Shown: positions 33,372 through 43,294 of the stretch, one piece after another
Layout of the letters: every line of letters starts with the position of its first letter
How positions within the stretch are numbered: position 1 is the stretch's first letter
Assembly: GCF_039822285.1 (NCBI RefSeq)
Contig: NZ_JBAJEY010000005.1
Location: forward strand, 62,001-126,000
DNA length: 64,000 bases
From: Thiofaba sp039822285
GTDB lineage: Bacteria > Pseudomonadota > Gammaproteobacteria > Halothiobacillales > Halothiobacillaceae
Reading direction: 5' to 3'
Made by a program: the position numbers and the translations under genes
The notes under the pieces: generated by a model
Seen by the model: only the letters and a program-made list of their open reading frames with translations
Databases searched by the model: none
Told to the model about the DNA's origin: nothing

Positions 33372-33878
33372 TCAGGCGCGTTCGCGTTTGCGCAGCTTTT
33401 CGTATTTCTTCAATGCGCGCTCGCGCTTGAGCGGCGAGAGGTGGTCGATGAACAGGCGCCCTTCGAGGTGGTCGAGCTCGTGCTGGATGCACACCGCGAG
33501 CAGACCGCCGGTGTCCAGCTCGTGCTCGACGCCGTCGAGATCCTGGTAACGCACGCGCACCCGCTCCTTGCGCGCCACCTTCTCGTGCAGCCCCGGGATG
33601 GACAGACACCCCTCCTCCATCTCCTCGACCCCGGAAGCCTCGAGGATCTCGGCGTTGATCAGCACCAGCGGCTGGTCCTTGCCCTCGGACACGTCCACCA
33701 CCGCGATCTTGCGGTGGACGTCCACCTGGGTGGCAGCGAGGCCAATGCCGGGGGCCGCGTACATGGTCTCAAACATGTCATCCACCAGGCGGCGCAGTTC
33801 ATCGTCGAAATGCTCCACGCGCCGCGCGACCTTGCGCAGGTTGGGATGCGGATACTCCAGAATGGGCAACAGAGCCAT
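33372..33878 (-). CDS. def: Peptide deformylase
   Basis: Def removes the N-formyl group from nascent proteins. The 168 residues show all three signatures: GIGLAATQVD, EGCLSIPG with the metal-binding Cys, and QHELDHLEG with the two metal-binding His and the catalytic Glu. It is the first gene of the minus-strand series def-fmt-rsmB-DUF4390-ntrY-ntrX and is divergent from the LysM-dprA genes. Confidence 0.97.
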   Translation of the reverse strand: MALLPILEYPHPNLRKVARRVEHFDDELRRLVDDMFETMYAAPGIGLAATQVDVHRKIAVVDVSEGKDQPLVLINAEILEASGVEEMEEGCLSIPGLHEKVARKERVRVRYQDLDGVEHELDTGGLLAVCIQHELDHLEGRLFIDHLSPLKRERALKKYEKLRKRERA

Positions 33879-33961
33879 GGTTCAGCCGATACTCTTCATC
33901 GCGAAAACGCCTATTTTATGGTATCAACTTCGGAAACTCTCCCTGCGTCGATGGAACCGCC

Positions 33962-35131
33962 ATGCCCCGGAATGCACTACGCCTGAGCCTGATCGCCCTT
34001 CCTGCCCTGCTCGCCGCCTGTGCCAGTGCCCCCGAGGCACCGTCGGCAAGCGCAGAGCCCCAGGCCGCCAAGGTCACCCCCTTGCAGGACGCCGCCCCGG
34101 CCCCCGCCCCCCGGGTGAACACCCAGCCATTCCGCGCCGATGCCCCGCAAAGCTACACGGTCAAGCGCGGTGACACCCTCTGGGGCCTCGCCCAGCGATT
34201 CCTCAACGACCCGTGGACGTGGCCGCAGATCTGGTACGACAACCCCCAGGTGCAGAACCCGCACCGCATCTACCCGGGCGATGTGCTGACCATCGTCAGC
34301 ATCAAGGGCCAGCCACGGCTGACCAAGAAGCTCTCGCCGCGCATACGCCCCCTGCCGCAGGAGCAGGCCATCCCCACCCTGCCGCTCGCGGTCCTGCGCC
34401 CGTTCCTCGCCTATCCCCAGGTCGTGGAGGCCTACGAACTGAACAACGCGCCGCAAGTCGTCGGATCGCCGGACGGCCGCCTTGTGCTGGGGCGCGGCGA
34501 CACCCTCTACGCCCATGGCGGCCACCTGGAGAGCGGCGAGACGATGGCCGTGGTGCGTCCGCACAAGCCGCTGCTCGACCCGGACAGCAAGGAGGTGCTC
34601 GGCTACGAGGCCGAGGCCGCCGGCATCGCGCGGGTGCTGACCGCCGGTGAAACCGCAACGCTCCGGCTGACCGAATCCCCGCGCGAGACACGCAAGGGCG
34701 ACCGCATCGTGCCCCTGCCCGCAGCCCTGACCCAGGACCTCCGCCTCACACCGGCCGCGGCGGACATCCGCGGCCACGTCATCTCCCTGCCGGACACCAC
34801 CACGGCGAGCGCCCGCTGGCAGGTGGTGGCCATCGACCGCGGCCGCGTCGACGGCATGGTGCAAGGGAACGTCATTCGCCTCTACAAGCCGGGGCGCACC
34901 ACCCGGGTGGATACCACGCCCATCCCCGACCCGCGCGGCGGAGACTCAGCGGGCGACCTCTTCACCGCCCCGGTGCGCGAGGTGCGCCTGCCAGATCAGG
35001 TGCTGGGCGATGCCGTGGTGTTCCTCGTCTATGAACGCGCAAGCTACGCCCTCATCGGCGAGGTGAGCGAACCGGTGCGTGAAGGGGCGTGTTTCAGCTC
35101 ACCGGATGCCCCGGCGGTCACCTGCCGCTGA
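33962..35131 (+). CDS. LysM-domain lipoprotein
   Basis: The protein begins with a lipoprotein signal (lipobox LAAC, Cys near residue 20) and a proline and alanine linker. One LysM domain follows at about residues 60-115 (SYTVKRGDTLWGLAQRFLND, HRIYPGDVLTIVS). A 270-residue C-terminal part of unknown fold follows. LysM binds peptidoglycan, so the protein probably bridges membrane and wall. This gene is the regular partner just upstream of dprA and divergent from def in Gammaproteobacteria. Confidence 0.9.
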   Translation: MPRNALRLSLIALPALLAACASAPEAPSASAEPQAAKVTPLQDAAPAPAPRVNTQPFRADAPQSYTVKRGDTLWGLAQRFLNDPWTWPQIWYDNPQVQNPHRIYPGDVLTIVSIKGQPRLTKKLSPRIRPLPQEQAIPTLPLAVLRPFLAYPQVVEAYELNNAPQVVGSPDGRLVLGRGDTLYAHGGHLESGETMAVVRPHKPLLDPDSKEVLGYEAEAAGIARVLTAGETATLRLTESPRETRKGDRIVPLPAALTQDLRLTPAAADIRGHVISLPDTTTASARWQVVAIDRGRVDGMVQGNVIRLYKPGRTTRVDTTPIPDPRGGDSAGDLFTAPVREVRLPDQVLGDAVVFLVYERASYALIGEVSEPVREGACFSSPDAPAVTCR

Positions 35132-35147
35132 AGCTGGCCGATCCAGC

Positions 35148-36317
35148 ATGGCTCAGGGAGCGGGCCGCCCGTTGGACGAGCCGAACAGCGCCGTCGGAAG
35201 GGTGGGAGGCCAGGATGAGCCCCGCCAGCGCGCCTGGCTCACCCTGCTGCACGCCCCGGTCCTCGGATCACGCGCCTTTGCCCGGCTGTGGGAGGAGGCC
35301 CCCGATCCGCTCGCCATCCTCGCGCAAGGCCCTGCCCTGTGGCGGGCCGCGGGGCTTGGCGAGGCCACCTGCGCGGCCCTGCGCCAGCCCGACGAGCCCC
35401 GGATCGGGTCGGCCCTGGACTGGCTGGCCGACCCCGGCCACCACCTCATTCCGCTCGATGACCCACGCTATCCGCCCGCCCTGCACGACCTTGCGGACCC
35501 TCCACCCGCACTGTTCGGCCTCGGCGACCCCGATCTTTTGCGCCTGCCGACGCTGACCATCGTCGGCACCCGCCACCCCTCCCCCGGCGGCGCGCTCAAT
35601 GCCCGCGCCTTCGCCCGCGACCTGGCCGGCCGCGGGCTCACCATCGCCAGCGGCCTGGCGCTCGGCATCGACGCCGAGGCGCATCGCGGCGCACTGGAGG
35701 CGAAGGGCCTGACCCTGGCCGCGGTCGGCACCGGGGTGGACCGCGTCTACCCGGCCCGGCACCGCGAGCTCGCCCACGCCATCGTCGATGGCGGCGGGCT
35801 GATCATCAGCGAGCTGCCGCTCGGCACCCCCCCGCGTCCCGGCCAGTTTCCGCGCCGCAACCGCCTCCTCGCCGCCCTCGGCCTCGGAACGCTGGTGGTC
35901 GAGGCCGCCATCAAGAGCGGCTCGCTGATCACCGCCCGCCTGGCGGCGGAGCTCGGGCGCGAGGTCTTTGCCATTCCCGGCTCCATCCACAACCCGATGG
36001 CCCGCGGCTGTCACACCCTGATCCGCAGCGGCGCCAAGCTGGTCGATTCGAGCAGCGACATCCTCGAAGAACTCGCCCCAAGGCTTGCCCCCCTCCCACC
36101 GCCGGCCGTCCCCGAGGCGGCGCCCCCCGAGCTTCCCGCCGACCATGCCCGCCTGCTCGAGGCCATGGGCTTCGACCCGGTCAGCGTCGATGACCTGGTC
36201 GAGCGCTGCGGATTGACCGCGGCGGAGGTTTCATCCATTCTGCTGATCCTCCAACTGCAGGGCCTTATCGCCCCGGCAACCGGTGGGCTGTACGTTCGCC
36301 TGCCGCCAACATCCTGA
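35148..36317 (+). CDS. dprA: DNA-processing protein DprA
   Basis: DprA loads RecA on incoming single-stranded DNA during transformation. The 389-residue protein has an N-terminal helical domain and a Rossmann-like core. The core shows TIVGTRHPSPGG, IASGLALGIDAEAHRGAL, VGTGVDRVYPARH, FPRRNRLLAALG and KSGSLITARLAAELGREVFAIPG. A C-terminal winged helix near residues 335-385 follows. I start it at the ATG 16 bases after the LysM stop; the open frame extends further up but would overlap that gene. No other competence genes are in the window. Confidence 0.93.
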   Translation: MAQGAGRPLDEPNSAVGRVGGQDEPRQRAWLTLLHAPVLGSRAFARLWEEAPDPLAILAQGPALWRAAGLGEATCAALRQPDEPRIGSALDWLADPGHHLIPLDDPRYPPALHDLADPPPALFGLGDPDLLRLPTLTIVGTRHPSPGGALNARAFARDLAGRGLTIASGLALGIDAEAHRGALEAKGLTLAAVGTGVDRVYPARHRELAHAIVDGGGLIISELPLGTPPRPGQFPRRNRLLAALGLGTLVVEAAIKSGSLITARLAAELGREVFAIPGSIHNPMARGCHTLIRSGAKLVDSSSDILEELAPRLAPLPPPAVPEAAPPELPADHARLLEAMGFDPVSVDDLVERCGLTAAEVSSILLILQLQGLIAPATGGLYVRLPPTS

Positions 36318-36325
36318 ACTTCCTG

Positions 36326-36829
36326 ATGAAAGAAAACGTCCTCGACGTCCTGATGTACCTGTTCGAGTACTACATGGCCGACAACCCCGGCCAGCCGTTC
36401 GACGCCGACCGCGACACGCTCGAGTCACGCCTGGTCGAGGCTGGCTTCAGCAGCGCCGAGATCGGCAAGGCATTCGGCTGGCTGGACGCGCTGTGGCAAC
36501 GCCGCGCCCTGCCGCCCCCCGCCCTGCAACGTGCGCCGGGCGACGCCGCCCGCGCCCCCAGCCTCCGCCTCTACACCCCCGAGGAGATGGAGCGCCTGGA
36601 TACCGACTGCCGCGGCTTCCTGCTGTTCCTCGAAGGGGTCGGCATCCTGAGCCCCGCCAACCGCGAGCTGGTGATCGAGCGCGTGCTCGCCCTGCCGGAA
36701 GACGAGATGGACCTTGAGCGGCTCAAATGGCTGATCCTGCTGGTGCTGTTCAACCAGCCCGGCGAGGAGATCGCCTATGCATGGATGGAAGAGCTGGTCT
36801 ATGACAACGTCACCGGATACCTGCATTAA
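36326..36829 (+). CDS. smg: Smg family protein (DUF494)
   Basis: The 167-residue acidic protein begins MKENVLDVLMYLFEYYM and contains LESRLVEAGFSSAEIGKAFGWLDAL and the C-terminal EDEMDLERLKWLILLVLFNQPGEE, hallmarks of the Smg/DUF494 family. Its biochemical role is unknown. It lies between dprA (8 bases) and topA (6 bases), the conserved place for smg. Confidence 0.94.
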   Translation: MKENVLDVLMYLFEYYMADNPGQPFDADRDTLESRLVEAGFSSAEIGKAFGWLDALWQRRALPPPALQRAPGDAARAPSLRLYTPEEMERLDTDCRGFLLFLEGVGILSPANRELVIERVLALPEDEMDLERLKWLILLVLFNQPGEEIAYAWMEELVYDNVTGYLH

Positions 36830-36835
36830 ACGGTC

Positions 36836-39301
36836 ATGAGCAAACACCTCGTCGTTGTCGAGTCGCCGGCCAAGGCCAAGACCATCAAGAAATACCTGGG
36901 CAAGGACTTCGAGGTCATGGCCTCCTACGGCCATGTCCGCGACCTGATCCCCAAGGAGGGCGCCGTGGATCCGGCGCACGGCTTTGCCATGCGTTACGAG
37001 GTCATCGAGCGCAACGCCAAGCACGTCGAGGCGATCAGGAAGCACCTGGCCCGCGCGGATGATCTGTACCTTGCCCCCGACCCCGACCGCGAGGGGGAGG
37101 CCATTGCCTGGCACCTGGCCGAGATCGTGCGCCAGGACCCCGAACTTGCCGCCAAGCCCCTGCACCGCGTGACCTTCAACGAGATCACCCAGCGCGCGGT
37201 GCAGGAGGCCATCGCCCATCCGCGCGACATCAGCATGGACCTGGTCAATGCCCAGCAGGCCCGCCGTGCGCTGGACTATCTGGTGGGCTTCAACCTCTCC
37301 CCGCTCCTGTGGCGCAAGATCCAGCCCGGCCTCTCCGCCGGCCGCGTGCAGAGCCCGGCCCTGCGCCTGATCGTCGAGCGCGAGGAGGAGATCGATGCCT
37401 TCATCGCGCGCGAATACTGGACCCTGGAGGCGCGCCTGGCGCATGGCGGGGTAGCCTTCGGCGCCAAGCTCGTGCAGCTCGACGGGGCCAAGGTCGAACA
37501 GTTCTCCATCACCGACGAGCGCGGGGCCACGGCCGCGCGCGAGCGCCTGCTCAAGGCCGCCCGCGGTGAGCTCGTGGTGCAGAGCGTCGAGCGCAAGCAG
37601 CGCAAGCGCTACCCCGCCCCGCCGTTCACCACCTCCACCCTGCAGCAGGAGGCCGTGCGCAAGCTCGGCTTCTCCGCCAGCCGTGCCATGCGCATCGCGC
37701 AGCAGCTCTACGAGGGCATCGCCCTGGGCGAGCAGGGCAGCGTGGGCCTGATCACCTACATGCGTACCGACTCGGTCAACCTCGCCGAGGACGCCCTGCG
37801 CGAGATCCGCGGCCTGATCGCCGAGCGCTTCGGTGCCGACCAGATGCCCGCCCAGCCGGCACGCTACAAGACCCGCGCCAAGAACGCGCAGGAGGCCCAC
37901 GAGGCGATCCGCCCGACCTCCGCGTTCAACACCCCGGAGCGGGTCAAACCCTTCCTCACCCCCGAGCAGTTCAGGCTGTACGAGATGATCTGGAAGCGCA
38001 CCATCGCCTGCCAGATGATCCCGGCCACCCTGGACACCGTGAGCGTCGACCTCGCCGCAGGGGATGCCGGAATCTTCCGCGCCACCGGCTCCACCGTGCG
38101 CGACCCCGGCTTCATGCGCGTCTACCGCGAGGATGTGGACGAGCCGACCGGCGAGGATGACGAGCGCCGCCTGCCCGCCATGGAGGAAGGGGATCGCATC
38201 CCGCTCGCCGACATCGCCGCCGAGCAGCACTTCACCGAGCCGCCGCCGCGCTACTCCGAGGCCAGCCTGGTCAAGACGCTGGAGGAATACGGCATCGGCC
38301 GCCCGTCCACCTACGCCAGCATCATCTCCACCCTGCAGGATCGCGAGTACGTGATCCTGGAGAACCGCCGCTTCAAGCCGACGGATGTGGGGCGCATCGT
38401 CAACCGCTTCCTGACCGAACACTTCACCCAGTACGTCGACTACGGCTTCACCGCCAAGCTCGAAGACGACCTCGACGCCATCTCCCGCGGCGAGGAGGAC
38501 TGGGTGCCGGTGATGGAGGCGTTCTGGTCACCGTTCATCGAACGGGTCAAGGACGTGGCCGAGAATGTCAGCCGCCAGGACGTGGCCCAGGCGCGCGAGC
38601 TCGGCCTCGACCCGGTCAGCGGCAAGCCCGTGTCCGTGCGCCTGGGCCGCTTCGGGCCGTTCGCCCAGATCGGCACCAAGGAGGACGAGGACAAGCCGCG
38701 CTTCGCCTCCCTGCGCCCCGGCCAGAGCATCGCCACCATCACCCTCGACGAGGCGCTGGCCCTGTTTACCCTGCCGCGCACCCTCGGCACCCTGCCGACG
38801 GGCGAGGAGGTGCAGGTCAACATCGGCCGCTTCGGGCCGTACGTGAAGTACGGCAAGAGCTACGTCTCGCTCAAGAAGGACGACGACCCCTACACCGTCA
38901 CCCTCGAGCGGGCCATGGAGCTGATCGAGGCCAAGCAGCTCGCCGAGGCCAACCGCGTCATCCAGACCTTCGCCTCCGGCATCCAGGTGCTGAATGGCCG
39001 CTACGGGCCCTACATCACCGACGGCGAGAAGAACGCACGCATCCCCAAGGACAAGGATCCCAAGTCCTTGAGCGAACTCGACTGCATGGAGCTGCTGGCC
39101 AAGGCCAAGGCGGCCCCGGCGCGCGGCCGCAAGGCCGCGACCGGCCAGGGGGCCGCCACCAAGGGCAAGACCGCAGCCGGCAAGTCCAAGGCGGCGGGCG
39201 CCGGGGAGGAGGCCAAGCCGGCCAAGCCCCGTGCACGCAAGAGCCCGGCGGCGGGCGAATCCGCCAAGCCGACATCACGACGCAAAAAGACGGACAGCTG
39301 A
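36836..39301 (+). CDS. topA: DNA topoisomerase I
   Basis: TopA relaxes negative supercoils. The 821 residues start with the Toprim domain (KHLVVVESPAKAKTIKKYL, PDPDREGEAIAWHL). The type IA core has the active tyrosine Tyr308 in GLITYMRTDSVN. The C-terminal part differs from the E. coli enzyme: it has no Cys4 zinc fingers. It carries three short repeats instead (VRLGRFGPFAQIG, VNIGRFGPYVKYG, LNGRYGPYITDG) and a lysine and alanine-rich tail of about 60 residues. This resembles the C-terminal type found in Actinobacteria and some Proteobacteria. Confidence 0.96.
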   Translation: MSKHLVVVESPAKAKTIKKYLGKDFEVMASYGHVRDLIPKEGAVDPAHGFAMRYEVIERNAKHVEAIRKHLARADDLYLAPDPDREGEAIAWHLAEIVRQDPELAAKPLHRVTFNEITQRAVQEAIAHPRDISMDLVNAQQARRALDYLVGFNLSPLLWRKIQPGLSAGRVQSPALRLIVEREEEIDAFIAREYWTLEARLAHGGVAFGAKLVQLDGAKVEQFSITDERGATAARERLLKAARGELVVQSVERKQRKRYPAPPFTTSTLQQEAVRKLGFSASRAMRIAQQLYEGIALGEQGSVGLITYMRTDSVNLAEDALREIRGLIAERFGADQMPAQPARYKTRAKNAQEAHEAIRPTSAFNTPERVKPFLTPEQFRLYEMIWKRTIACQMIPATLDTVSVDLAAGDAGIFRATGSTVRDPGFMRVYREDVDEPTGEDDERRLPAMEEGDRIPLADIAAEQHFTEPPPRYSEASLVKTLEEYGIGRPSTYASIISTLQDREYVILENRRFKPTDVGRIVNRFLTEHFTQYVDYGFTAKLEDDLDAISRGEEDWVPVMEAFWSPFIERVKDVAENVSRQDVAQARELGLDPVSGKPVSVRLGRFGPFAQIGTKEDEDKPRFASLRPGQSIATITLDEALALFTLPRTLGTLPTGEEVQVNIGRFGPYVKYGKSYVSLKKDDDPYTVTLERAMELIEAKQLAEANRVIQTFASGIQVLNGRYGPYITDGEKNARIPKDKDPKSLSELDCMELLAKAKAAPARGRKAATGQGAATKGKTAAGKSKAAGAGEEAKPAKPRARKSPAAGESAKPTSRRKKTDS

Positions 39302-39322
39302 GGTCCGCACCGAGCCCGTCCC

Positions 39323-39901
39323 ATGAGCCTCCCTTCCAGGCCATATCTCTCCCCCTGGCGCCTGCGCTTCGCCGCACGCTGGCTGCGCAGGGGGGGGATC
39401 GTGGCCTATCCGACCGAGGCGGTGTACGGGCTGGGTTGCAATCCGACCGATGACCGGGCCCTGCGCAAGCTGCTCGAACTCAAACGCCGGCCGTGGCACA
39501 AGGGGCTGATCCTGATCGCCGCGCGCCCCGTCCAGCTCGAACCCTTCCTCGCCCCACTCGATGCGGAACGCGTCGAGCGCGCCCACGCCCACTGGCCGGG
39601 GCCCACCACCTGGCTGTGGCCGGCCCAGCCCTGGGTCTCGCCGCTTTTGCGTGGCGAGCACCGCACCCTGGCGGTACGCGTGCCGGGCCATCCCCTCGCC
39701 CGCGCCCTGTGCGACGCCTTCGGCGGGGCGCTGGTCTCCACCAGTGCCAACCGCTCCGCTCAGGCGCCGGCGCGCAGCGCCCTCGAAGTGCGCCGCAAGC
39801 TCGGCCCCCGTGCCGTATTCATCCTCAGCGGACCGGTGGATCGTCGGGCCCGTCCCAGTCGCATCCTGGACATCCACAGCGGCCGCGTGCTGCGGGACTG
39901 A
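39323..39901 (+). CDS. tsaC: Threonylcarbamoyl-AMP synthase TsaC (YrdC/RimN)
   Basis: TsaC makes threonylcarbamoyl-AMP for the t6A modification of tRNAs that read ANN codons. The 192-residue product is the short single-domain form with GGIVAYPTEAVYGLGCNP, LKRRPWHKGLILIA, WPGPTTWLWP and ALVSTSANRSAQAP. It sits 21 bases after topA, its usual partner in Gammaproteobacteria. Confidence 0.94.
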   Translation: MSLPSRPYLSPWRLRFAARWLRRGGIVAYPTEAVYGLGCNPTDDRALRKLLELKRRPWHKGLILIAARPVQLEPFLAPLDAERVERAHAHWPGPTTWLWPAQPWVSPLLRGEHRTLAVRVPGHPLARALCDAFGGALVSTSANRSAQAPARSALEVRRKLGPRAVFILSGPVDRRARPSRILDIHSGRVLRD

Positions 39902-39904
39902 GTC

Positions 39905-42900
39905 ATGCCAGCCCTCCGCCTCATCGCCTTGCTCTTCCTGTTCCTGGCCGGGGCTGCAGCCGCGGCGCCCCCCTCCACGGCGACATCATCCTCTCTCGCC
40001 CTTACGGCACTGGAAGGCGAACTCAAGGCGGCGGAGTCCGCCCCCGCTCCCGACACCGCCCTGCTCGACAAGGTGCGGGCCCGCCTGGAGGCGATCCGCC
40101 ACGAGCAGGCCCGCCTGCAGCAGGCCGAGGAGCGGGTCATGGCCGCCAAACAGCTCGAACGTAACGGCAACGATGAGCTGATGCGCGTGCTCGCCAAGGC
40201 ACGCGATAACTTCCCCATGCCCGTGCTGGCTGGACTGTCGGCGGAGCGCCTCACCGCCCTCCTCCAGCAGGCCGCCGCTGACGAACAAGCCGCGCAGGAG
40301 CGCATGGAAGCCGCCAACCGCGCCCTCACCGAGACGGAGCTGCGCGGGCAGGCCCTGCGCCAAGCCAGCCTGCAACCACCCCCGCCCCTCCCTCCGCCCG
40401 CCGCGCAGGGTGAACCGCCGCTACTGGCCCGCGCCAGCCAGCTGCTGGCCCAAATACGCCAGCAAGCCATGGAGGCGGAGTCCAAGGCCCTCGCGCTGGA
40501 GCAGTCCACCCAGCCGCTCGCCCTGCAACTGGCCCAGGCCCGCCAGCTGCTGGCCCAGCACGAGCTGGAGCAGCTGCGCAAGCGGCGCGAGCGGATCGAG
40601 ACGACCCTCAACGAACAGCGCCTGGCCGAGGCCGAGGCGGCCCGCCAGAGCGCGGGCCAGAGCGCCGTGAGCGAAAGCCACCCCGCCCTCAAGCGCCTGG
40701 CCGAGGCCAACCACGAGTGGGCGAACCGCCTGGCGGAAACGACCCGGGAATTGAGCGACATCACCCGCCAGCGCGACGAAACCACCCGCCGCACCGAGGC
40801 GATGCGCCAGGACATGTCCACCCTGCGTCAGCGCCTCGATCAGCTCGGTCTCGGCCCGGTGATCGGCAACCTGCTGCTGGAAAAGCGCAGCAGCCTCCCC
40901 ACCGAGGCCGCCCTGGCCCGCCGCATCAAGGACAACCGGGCCCTGGTGAATGACATCCAGCTGCTCGACCTGGACGTCGCCAACGCACGGGCGGCCCTGT
41001 CCGCCCCCCAGACCCTGATCAGCCAGCTGCTGATCGACGTTCCGGCCGAGGAGCAGGCGGCGCTCGAACCCACCATCCAACGCATGATCCGGGAGCGCGA
41101 GGACATCCTGCAACGCCTGGACGCCATCAAGCCGCCGCTGCTGCTGGCGATCAACGACCTTGAGTTCGCGTTGGAATCCCAGCGCCGCGTGGTGCGCGAA
41201 TTCTCCGACTTCATCGCCCAGAACCTGCTGTGGATGCCCAACGCTCGTCCCCTGTGGAGCACCGCCTGGGCGGACTATGAGAAATCGCTGCTCACCCTGT
41301 TCGACCTGCGCCGCGCCTGGGGGGACCTGCGCGACGCCATCCGGGGACTCTCCGCCCAGCCCGTGACCAACCTGGCCACCGTCGCCCTGATCCTGGCCCT
41401 GCTTGCCCTGCGCCCCCAGCTGCGGCGCCGCATCCGCCTGCTCGCCGACCGCACCATCGAACAGCCGGGATCGACGGCTCAGGAACGCATCGGGATGGGC
41501 TCCGCAGGAGCCGGCCCACAGGGGGGCGGCCAGGGATGGCCGGCATCGGAGACCCTGTGGACCACGTTGGGCGCCATCACGCTGGTGTTCCTGTACGCCC
41601 TGCCCTGGCCGCTGCTAGCCCTGCTCCTGGGGCTGCGCCTGCAAACCGGGGCCCCCCCCGGCGGCTTTGCCCAGGGCATCGGACAGGCCCTGGCGATGCT
41701 CGCGCCGCTGCTGCTCTACGCCCGCGCCGCACTGGCCCTGTTCCACCCCAACGGCCTGGCCGAGCGCCACTTCGGCTGGAGCCCGCAGACGCTTCATGCC
41801 CTGCGCCAGGCGATGCGCCTGTTCATCTTCGGCGTCCTGCCGTTCGCCTTCCTCGCCGCGGTGGCGATCGCCATGGACACGGAGGCCATGCGCGACGGTG
41901 CCGGCCGGCTGGCGTTCATGCTCGCGCTGTTCGGCCTGGCACTGATGTTCGGCCGCCTGCTTCACCCGCGTGGCGGCGTGATGCTCTACTGGCGTATGAC
42001 CCACGCCCGTCACTGGAGCGCACGTCTCGCCCCCCTGTGGTTCGCGCTTGGGATCGGGCTGCCGATCCTGTTCGCCGCCCTGGCGGCAGTGGGGTACTTC
42101 TACAGCGCCGGCGTCCTGACCCAGAAACTGGTGACTTCGCTGTGGGTCGCCCTCGGCCTGGTGGTGGTGTACGACTTCGGCCTGCGCGCCCTGCGCCTGG
42201 TCAAGCACCGGCTGCAGCTCCAGCGCGAGCAGGCACCGCCCCCCCAGATCAAGACCGGCGGCGAGGGGGACGGCCTGCTCGTGCCTTCGAACGGCATGGA
42301 CGTCGAGCAGATCAGCCGCCAGAGCCGCAAGCTGCTCAATTTCAGCCTGACGATCGCCCTGCTCTTCGCGCTGTATGCGGTGTGGGCCCCCATCCTGCCC
42401 GCCCTTGGCATCTTCGAGCAGATCGTGCTGTGGAGCTACCGCGGCGAGATCAAGGGCGAGACGGTCACGGTCAGCGTCAGCCTGGGCGACCTCCTGCTCT
42501 CCGGCCTCTGGCTGCTGGCGATGTGGGTGGCGGCGCGCAACCTGCCAGGCCTGATGGAGATCATCCTCGAACGCTGGACCCAGCAGGACGCCGGCACGCG
42601 CTACGCGGTGATCACCATCACCCGCTACATCATCATTGCCGTCGGCTTGATGCTGATTCTGGGCGGCCTCGGCCTGCAGTGGTCGCAGATGCAGTGGCTG
42701 GTCGCCGCGCTCGGCGTGGGCCTCGGCTTCGGCCTGCAGGAGATCTTCGCCAACTTCGTCTCCGGCCTGATCATCCTGTTCGAGCGCCCGGTGCGGGTGG
42801 GGGACATGGTCAGCATCGGCGACAAGACCGGACACATCAAGAAGATCCATATCCGCGCCACGGTGCTGGAAGACTTCGACCGCAAGGAGATCATCATCCC

Positions 42901-43294
42901 CAACAAGAAGCTGATCACCGAACAGGTCACCAACTGGACCCTGTCCGACACCTCCACCCGGGTGGTGGTGGACGTCGGCGTGGCCTACGGCAGCGACCCG
43001 CGCGAAGTGGAACAGATCCTGCGCGAGGCCGCCAGCCGCGTGCCTGGCCTGATCCAGGACCCGCCCCCTGGTGTCTGGTTCATGGGCTTTGGCGACAGCG
43101 CACTCAACTTCCGCCTGCGCGCCTTCGTCGCAGACGCCGAACAGCGCACCGACACCATCAGCGAACTCCACTACGCCATTGAGTACGCCCTGCGCGAGAA
43201 GGGCATCTCCATTCCCTTCCCGCAGCGCGACATCCACATCCGAGACATCCAAGGCCTGCCTGCGGGCCTCTTCCAGGAGAACAAAGCCACATGA
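39905..43294 (+). CDS. MscK/KefA-type mechanosensitive channel
   Basis: The 1129-residue protein has a signal peptide (residues 1-20) and a periplasmic coiled-coil-rich domain to about residue 480. A cluster of about ten membrane helices and the MscS channel domain near the C-terminus follow. Channel signatures are LGVGLGFGLQEIFANFVSGLIILFERPVRVGD and IIIPNKKLITEQVTNWT. Such giant MscS relatives release solutes on hypo-osmotic shock and can be K+ dependent. A cytoplasmic or loop segment near residue 535 (GSAGAGPQGGGQGW) is encoded by a hairpin-rich stretch. The stop overlaps the hemF start by four bases. Confidence 0.93.
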   Translation: MPALRLIALLFLFLAGAAAAAPPSTATSSSLALTALEGELKAAESAPAPDTALLDKVRARLEAIRHEQARLQQAEERVMAAKQLERNGNDELMRVLAKARDNFPMPVLAGLSAERLTALLQQAAADEQAAQERMEAANRALTETELRGQALRQASLQPPPPLPPPAAQGEPPLLARASQLLAQIRQQAMEAESKALALEQSTQPLALQLAQARQLLAQHELEQLRKRRERIETTLNEQRLAEAEAARQSAGQSAVSESHPALKRLAEANHEWANRLAETTRELSDITRQRDETTRRTEAMRQDMSTLRQRLDQLGLGPVIGNLLLEKRSSLPTEAALARRIKDNRALVNDIQLLDLDVANARAALSAPQTLISQLLIDVPAEEQAALEPTIQRMIREREDILQRLDAIKPPLLLAINDLEFALESQRRVVREFSDFIAQNLLWMPNARPLWSTAWADYEKSLLTLFDLRRAWGDLRDAIRGLSAQPVTNLATVALILALLALRPQLRRRIRLLADRTIEQPGSTAQERIGMGSAGAGPQGGGQGWPASETLWTTLGAITLVFLYALPWPLLALLLGLRLQTGAPPGGFAQGIGQALAMLAPLLLYARAALALFHPNGLAERHFGWSPQTLHALRQAMRLFIFGVLPFAFLAAVAIAMDTEAMRDGAGRLAFMLALFGLALMFGRLLHPRGGVMLYWRMTHARHWSARLAPLWFALGIGLPILFAALAAVGYFYSAGVLTQKLVTSLWVALGLVVVYDFGLRALRLVKHRLQLQREQAPPPQIKTGGEGDGLLVPSNGMDVEQISRQSRKLLNFSLTIALLFALYAVWAPILPALGIFEQIVLWSYRGEIKGETVTVSVSLGDLLLSGLWLLAMWVAARNLPGLMEIILERWTQQDAGTRYAVITITRYIIIAVGLMLILGGLGLQWSQMQWLVAALGVGLGFGLQEIFANFVSGLIILFERPVRVGDMVSIGDKTGHIKKIHIRATVLEDFDRKEIIIPNKKLITEQVTNWTLSDTSTRVVVDVGVAYGSDPREVEQILREAASRVPGLIQDPPPGVWFMGFGDSALNFRLRAFVADAEQRTDTISELHYAIEYALREKGISIPFPQRDIHIRDIQGLPAGLFQENKAT

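Noticed and set aside
41491..41560. Frameshift or gene fusion in the MscK-type channel
   Set aside because: The frame is continuous and the length fits the family; only a glycine-rich loop looks unusual.
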